Source: Gonatopus flavifemur
Taxonomy: Eukaryota > Arthropoda > Insecta > Hymenoptera > Dryinidae
Direction of reading: 5' to 3'
Assembly (NCBI GenBank): GCA_018340375.1
Contig: JAFFJZ010000001.1
Location: forward strand, 62,178,001-62,242,000
DNA: 64,000 nucleotides
Under the pieces are notes generated by a model, which saw only the letters and a list, made by a program, of their open reading frames with translations, ran no database searches and had not been told where the DNA came from. The number at the start of each line of letters is the position of its first letter. Position 1 is the first letter of the stretch. Of the stretch, positions 58,657 to 64,000 are shown piece after piece. The position numbers and the translations under genes are program-made.

Positions 58657-58773
58657 TTCCGCTTTAGGTACACATTGCATGAAGAAGATTGGGAATTGTG
58701 GTATCATTTGGATCTTGAAGGTTTTCGAGTTTTATCCAACACTTTAGAACCAAAGGAAATTAAAAGAAAAAAG
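58657..58773 (+). CDS. Candidate gene, exon 2 of 3 (39 codons)
   Basis: Bounded by a good acceptor (ACGCTCACTTCCTGCAG) and a donor (AAAAAAG|GTATTA). In phase 0 it encodes FRFRYTLHEEDWELWYHLDL followed by EGFRVLSNTLEPKEIKRKK, a charged, protein-like sequence. Phase 1 hits a stop before the donor and phase 2 stops at the third codon, so the boundaries and the phase agree with each other. This is the most convincing coding segment in the window, but I cannot name its family. Confidence 0.35.
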
Positions 58774-59168
58774 GTATTAATGTCCTGATTCTAATCCTTT
58801 TAATGTCCTGAACGAGTACACAGAGCTGTCGCGAAATCATTTGAAGGCTTAAATTAGCAAAATTGATGACCTATTTATGGAAGTGATCAAATGGAATTCC
58901 CAGTGAATAGCGTGGATTTCGTATTTAGTTATGACACTCATTGAAATACTGTGAAAATTCATATAAAGTCCATATAAAATCCACCCTGTATATCTTCATA
59001 CATTGAATAAGGAGAAGTGAAGATTGAAAAAGAATTGGAACGTTTTATCGAAACAATGCATTCGAAGAGCAACTTTAAGCTTCATCGCGATCCGAAAAAT
59101 GAGAAAGTTCCAAAAACATAGTACATTATTCAAAAATTAGTCTCCTTCTTGTTTACCTTCTTTTTCAG

Positions 59169-59198
59169 TTGAGGTTTAACAATCGATTAGAAGACTGA
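59169..59198 (+). CDS. Candidate gene, terminal exon 3 of 3
   Basis: A strong polypyrimidine acceptor (TTGTTTACCTTCTTTTTCAG) is followed in phase 0 by nine codons LRFNNRLED and a stop, which would give a basic then acidic C-terminus ...KRKKLRFNNRLED. The acceptor is the main evidence. Nearby alternative frames (for example MTVADAMQSRWLRSC at about 59220) could also be exon sequence. No canonical AATAAA is seen close by. Confidence 0.22.
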   Translation: MRFNNRLED

Positions 59199-61184
59199 GA
59201 GCCCTCAAAATTATTCACATGACTGTTGCAGACGCAATGCAGAGTCGATGGCTGCGTTCTTGTAGTATTTATCGCGAATGTGTACCGGGATGTGCTAAGT
59301 ATTTTTTCTGAACTTTGAGGTTGAATTCTTCAAATATTACCAGTAGTACTTTGTGCCAAGATGGTTCTAATAGTAGAAAACTGATGAGAATTCACGAAAA
59401 AATCCACGACTCCTAGAGAATTTGATATTTTCAAGTAGAAAGATCATTGTGGTAAGATTTTCTCAACGTTTTCAATGTCGAAGTGATCTGATTATGTATT
59501 GGAAAAAACTTCTTTTATTATGTCTACTAACCATCGGCTGATCTTCACGAAACTTTCAGCCATACCAACAAAATCATTTGATTGAGCATATCAAGAATCA
59601 AAGGCTGTGTTAATATAAAGTCTATTAAATCTACTCAAATCTGATTGGAAATTTTTTCATTGATTTCAACTAGAACACTGTACAAGATACTACGTTATTG
59701 AACAAGATTCAGTGGGCTGTTTTAACGAGGGGACCTTATTACTTTATCTTTAATGTACGTTTATGCACATCAAGCACACCATCAATTAATTAACTCACCC
59801 ATAATTCGCAGTCACGATACATTTGCATATAATTGCCTCGCTATACCATTAATATCATTACTCGTGATAAGTACTATCGATTTATAAGAAAAAATTCCTC
59901 TACAGCTCTGCATTCACGTTCCATTGCATCGAAAGAAGTCAATCACCAACACCACATACACTTATACATCCAGAATTCCAAAGAATGTCATTCATGAAAA
60001 GCCCTCTCATCTTGGACAAAATGAGAAAAATATATATATATATATATATATATTTAAGTGATGAAGAGAAGAGATCATAATTCAATTTCATTTACCTAGA
60101 ATTGTTAATGAAAATAATGGCTACGGATTGAATTCATAGAATCCTGTAATCGATATTGTACATTCAATCGTTTCAAATTGTGCGTAATGTATATAACACA
60201 CAAACACACGTATACTTGACGGGAATGACATAAGGTTCCATGAATACAGAGCCCCATTGAAGCGGGGCATGGAGGGACACGACCCGGTGACCCACATCTT
60301 CCATAACTTGCGTCATTCACAATTTCTCCCCTCCACGACAATTTTATCCCTCCTAAACCCCTTTCAACTATTTTCGAACATCGACGATACGCATCTGAGG
60401 TAGAGATGAAACTGGGTAAACCGAAAAAAGGGGTTGGTCCGAGATATAGAGAGACAAATGCAGATCAATGCATCCTCCGATATCGTCGAAACGACCAAAG
60501 CCTTTTTGTCCTTTCTGATTCTGCTATTTACGGCCTCGTTCAAGGACGGTGATGAATCTGGTCGACGCAAACAAGAATGGATTTTATGCGATTCGATTTC
60601 ATTTGAATTTGTCCTGATTGTAAATTGGACGGGAGAAAATCGAGACAAATCGAATCAACTGGGATTATAAATTCGAATTCATGGTCGATTAGATGAGTTA
60701 CAAATATTGGGCCCTGGTATTGTGACTCATTCGAATATTTATCACACAAAATTCAAGCAAATCTCTCATAGAGTAACAATCTATTTGCTATCCCTGCGAT
60801 CTTGGTAGCTACAACGGCGATTTTTTAGCTGTGGCGGGAAAAAATGTGCAGCAAAATTTGTTTACCATTTTGTATATATCACAGAAATTTGCCGGAGAAG
60901 TAAATTACCGTCATCACTAACAAGAGTGCTGTGAAAGCGAATAAATTGCAGTTACAGCAAATTTATTTTTTCTCCGTGTCAGTTCTTGCAAACCCTCGGA
61001 ACTTCTATCAGATAGAAAATAATTGATGTAAATGAAGTTTCGATTGGTATATGACTTTGATCATCCTCTGAATTCATGGATTTGATAAAAATAGAATTAT
61101 GCAACTTGGATGTTGTTGACGAGGAGCGATGAAAAGCGTAAAGAGAAAGTCATTGCACTTTGAACATGATGTTCAAGGCCTATG
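59199..61184. other. AT-rich stretch with a TA microsatellite and repeat scraps
   Basis: (TA)n at 60030-60053. At 59775-59850 homeodomain- and POU-type words cluster (ATCAATTAATTAACT, ATTTGCATATAATTG), perhaps an enhancer. At 60230-60320 a GC-richer patch holds TGCGTCATTC, a CRE-like half site. At about 60785-60977 a CAC-class remnant ends TTTTTTCTCCGTG and has GCTGTGGCGGGAAAAAATG words. No supported gene. Confidence 0.35.
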
Positions 61185-61350
61185 GTGTGCCGTTGCTTGG
61201 CAACTATCCTAGGTCAATGGGGTACCAACGCGCTTCATGGGAGAAACTAGGTCAACCCCTGAGGTCCCTCTCTCCTCTTGCAAGATGACGTATAGAAGTA
61301 TATAGACATTCATTCCGTGAGCTACACAAAGAAACTCCTCGACACTCTCC
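61185..61350 (+). promoter_or_regulatory. Promoter-like island with X-box, AGGTCA sites and TATA-like word
   Basis: GTTGCTTGGCAAC at 61192-61204 matches the RFX X-box pattern RYYNYY-N-RRNRAC. Two CTAGGTCA words follow within 45 bases, half sites for nuclear receptors. A CRE-like ATGACGTA lies near 61286 and GTATATAGA near 61299, about 30 bases before GAGCTACACAAAG. This order fits a plus-strand core promoter. The terminal exon candidate at 62415 is 1.1 kb downstream on the same strand, but no exon linking them is certain. Confidence 0.3.
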
Positions 61351-61941
61351 ATTCAACGAACACGAAATTTCCCAACCATCTATCGATTGAGTTAATTAAT
61401 ATCGCGATACACGAAGAAAAGTTCAAGCGTGCAATATAATATTGTCAATTTATATTTTTCAGCTAGCTGCCTTCACATTTGTTTTTCTCATTGTCCCTCG
61501 TTATAAATTCCAAAAACAATCACACGAGCTTATTTTTACATTGTATCATATCAAAGAATATAAAGAAGCAATTTTTTATTACAAAAATAGAGACATAAAG
61601 TGTATAAAAATGTAAAAATATTCAAAGTACGAGAGATCGTAGTCCCTTATAAGATTAAACATTTAAAAGATGAATCAAATTCCTCAAGAATTTCTCCCCT
61701 TGATAGAGAATGAAAACATCCACGAATTAAGAATTCATTTCATCAATCCGACATTCTGTGTGAATGAATGAAAAAGAAAGAAGAACAGTACGAGTACGAT
61801 GGGAGAGAATTGTTTCCAAAGGATCTGAAATATTTCTGAATTCCAACTCCTGTTATTTCGCCCTTGGATCACTGAGTAAACGATTTTACCCCAGTAAGTA
61901 GTGACCCGAATACTCGTACACACACGTGTATACGTACGCCG

Positions 61942-62124
61942 ATGTACATGGAGAGTCACTCGCTATTTATAGAACTACCCCTGAGAAACGACCCCTACGA
62001 TGTCGCGACGAAGGTCTACCGAACTCGAAGAAAATATATATACTTCGCGTCACGTTCATTTACAACACCTGTAATGGCTCCGAATGAAGTACCGATATTT
62101 TATTATTCATTTATTTGGTTTTAA
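61942..62124 (+). CDS. Low-confidence open frame downstream of the X-box island
   Basis: A 60-codon frame MYMESHSLFIELPLRNDPYD then VATKVYRTRRKYIYFASRS to a stop at 62122. The first 30 codons are GC-richer than the surrounding DNA and look protein-like. A weak donor (ACGAAG|GTCTAC) lies inside. It does not join in phase to 62415. It may be a 5' exon, an upstream frame, or chance. Confidence 0.15.
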   Translation: MYMESHSLFIELPLRNDPYDVATKVYRTRRKYIYFASRSFTTPVMAPNEVPIFYYSFIWF

Positions 62125-62414
62125 ACACATTTTTATTACCCTCTATACGGTCTATAGCTTTGTTTTCCCTTTCCCCACGTTATTTACTTGTTTACGAAAA
62201 TCATTCGACCGAACGTAACGTCGGGTATGAAAGTATACATATAATAATATACATAAGAACTTTAGTTACTCGACCTAACTAGGGTGGCAAAAACGTTGCA
62301 TAATATATGGAGAATTTCTCAAATACCAGGAATAATTATGAGATAAATTCATGGCAATTGTTGATACAGAACTATGCTTGTTTAGAGATAATACTTCGGT
62401 CAATACATTTTCAG

Positions 62415-62664
62415 GTTAATTTTGCTGAATATTAATCTTGTGTACTATGAAAACATTCCTCAGCATATTACGCTTATGGAGTTGGTTTTTCATTTCGAGG
62501 GTACTTCGAGGCGGTACCTTGTCTTCGTGCTTGTTTACAAACCTGTTTGTTCAATAGTGGAAATGAAACATTCAACCAGATATTATGTGGAAAACTACGG
62601 TTTTAATGTAATTTTACAATTATCCAAATCGAAAAGTTCTTTGAAATTCGAGTTCTACCATTAA
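62415..62664 (+). CDS. Candidate terminal coding exon (unrecognised)
   Basis: The acceptor CAATACATTTTCAG ends at 62414. Only the phase with one leading base stays open, giving 82 codons to a TAA at 62662-62664. The sequence includes ENIPQHITLMELVFHFEGTS and RRYLVFVLVYKPVCSIVEMK, ending SSLKFEFYH, with alternating charged and aliphatic residues and less AT-biased codons in the middle. A variant polyadenylation word AATTAAA lies near 62717. No family recognised; the upstream exon is unknown. About 1.1 kb downstream of the X-box island on the same strand. Confidence 0.28.
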
Positions 62665-63055
62665 TTTGATGTATAAAAATGATATTTTTTCATTTTCCTG
62701 CTGGAAAATGTTTGAAATTAAATTTTCATAATTACATACAATTTATATACTGTAAACTGTATTGAATTATATAAAAATGATGTATAATTTAGAAAATCTT
62801 CCCACTCTGGATTCAAACTCCGACCCAGAAACATTCTCATTCTTTTCACAAATTTCTTCAGTAAATTCCAAATTCATTGGAATACTCATTGATATTTCAC
62901 AGATTTATTTTGTTTGGTTTCAAGTTTTCATTTCATTTGTCTATGATTGTTTGAGGAATGTACCGAGAAAAAGGATTTAGTTGAATATCACACAGCTGGA
63001 AATTCAGTTACTTCGAATAAAAATTTACTTGAACTGGATGAATTTTAGTTGTCAC
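62665..63055. other. No recognisable feature
   Basis: AT-rich, with a 72-codon plus-strand frame at 62762 that shows no splice support. Confidence 0.35.
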
Positions 63056-63223
63056 GCACTCACAGAAAGGATTTTTCTTGTCGCTGGGACGAAACTCATT
63101 TTTTTCTTGAACCTAGGAAATTTTGATTTGAATCAAGAAATGTTCGTTTTGATTTTGAAAGAAATTTTTTGTCCCAGCGACAAGAGAAATTTTCCCATTT
63201 GAAGGAATCCTTTCTGTGAGTGC
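63056..63223. repeat. Foldback with GCACTCACAGAAAGGA ends
   Basis: GCACTCACAGAAAGGATTTT at the left and AAGGAATCCTTTCTGTGAGTGC at the right are inverted, and inner arms match (TTCTTGTCGCTGGGACGAAA against TTTTTGTCCCAGCGACAAGA). Flanking TTTTAGTTG and CAACTAAATTTT extend the symmetry slightly. Non-coding; opposite-strand frames here are its by-products. Confidence 0.8.
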
Positions 63224-64000
63224 AACTAAATTTTCCATTTCTTTCAAATAAATTCCCCAGGAAAAAAGTTGAGATCCAATTAGATCCCATCAGATCTCAA
63301 TAGATCAATTGATTGTTCAATTGACAAACATTTTCTGATATTTCCTCATGTATGAATTCAAATTTGAACACGCGTGTTGACAAATATAAGCTAAAATTGC
63401 AGTTTGTCAGAACTCAACTTTGTTCCCCGGGTTGTTTCATTGATATTTCAGACAGCTAAATTTCAATTACTCCAGCTAGGGACCTTATATTTTGATTTGT
63501 ACGATCGTGAAGCATTCTAATACGAGTCCATTAATCAAGCGATTCTTTCTAAATTTCAATTATTTTTAACTTTTAAGTAGACAATGTTCGTGAGTCAATT
63601 TCATTATTCATTCACCGATTCATTGTACATTTATCCAACTTGATATTCTGAAAACTACAGCTGCTTGAAAGTTACAAAGATAAATTCATTCAAACTGGCA
63701 CGAAACCTAAAACTGTGAACGTACGTAGTAATGTTAAGGCAATGAAAATTCAAGGTCTAAGAAACTTCATTTCAGCTGTAAAATTGAGAATTTTTCAATT
63801 GGAAACGATTTGATATATGGAGTCTCGATATGAAACTTGATTTTCAAAAGAAAAAAAAAACATTCAGGGGGATAATGATTCTTCCATACAATCGAAAAAT
63901 GCATAATCTATGTTAGTTTCTGCTGTGATGTAATTGAAATTCATAAACTGAATCACGTACATTTCTAATGAAATGCAAGTATAAATCACTGCGTATTCTT
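63224..64000. other. No recognisable feature
   Basis: AT-rich DNA to the window end. GAGATCCAATTAGATCCC words at 63268-63306 resemble the AGATCT-rich element at 49338. Confidence 0.35.

Noticed and set aside
63096..63290. 64-codon minus-strand frame and the 73-codon plus frame opposite
   Set aside because: Both are by-products of the foldback at 63056-63223.
1..64000. tRNA, rRNA or telomeric repeat genes
   Set aside because: I looked for T-loop words such as GTTCGAATC in clover-leaf context and for TTAGG runs; none fit. The few GTTCGAATC-like words lack the other arms.

Overview
The window reads as nuclear DNA of an animal, most probably an insect (perhaps a hymenopteran; that guess rests on general impression only). 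It is AT-rich and has no bacterial-style genes, operons, rRNA, tRNA or CRISPR array. It holds many short inverted-repeat transposons with readable target-site duplications, and a few GC-richer islands carry CRE, CCAAT-box, X-box and arthropod-initiator motifs and splice donors. No complete gene of a family I recognise is present. The window looks like intergenic and intronic DNA filled with non-autonomous transposons, with a few candidate promoters and small exons.

Layout. 1-4.3 kb: a foldback at the left edge and a minus-strand promoter-like island with a splice donor. 5.2-9.6 kb: a dense block of miniature transposons, several nested. 10.5-18.8 kb: more foldbacks, a 2.76 kb array of the decamer ATCGTATCCT, a young foldback touching its right edge, and a degenerate tandem array of about 177 bp units with a perfect hairpin inside. 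18.8-31 kb: sparse DNA with a large foldback, an hAT-type element with a clean 8-bp duplication, and a pogo-like element. 31-34 kb and 44-57 kb: several GC-richer islands containing the palindrome TGACGTCA. 36-51 kb: nested foldbacks, a piggyBac-type element in TTAA, and a tiny hAT-type element. 57.7-62.7 kb: the best coding candidates, a three-exon plus-strand model and a separate terminal exon downstream of an X-box island.

Most of the recognisable sequence belongs to two structural classes of inverted-repeat element. One class begins CCC and ends GGG, with a 2-bp duplication that is not restricted to TA. The other begins CAC(T/G/A)G followed by an A run and ends in the complement, usually with TA or CA duplicated. 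Interiors differ greatly between copies, while ends and duplication length are constant. These two classes, the hierarchically duplicated decamer array and the clustering of TGACGTCA islands are the most notable observations. All gene models are ab initio readings and need transcript or homology support.
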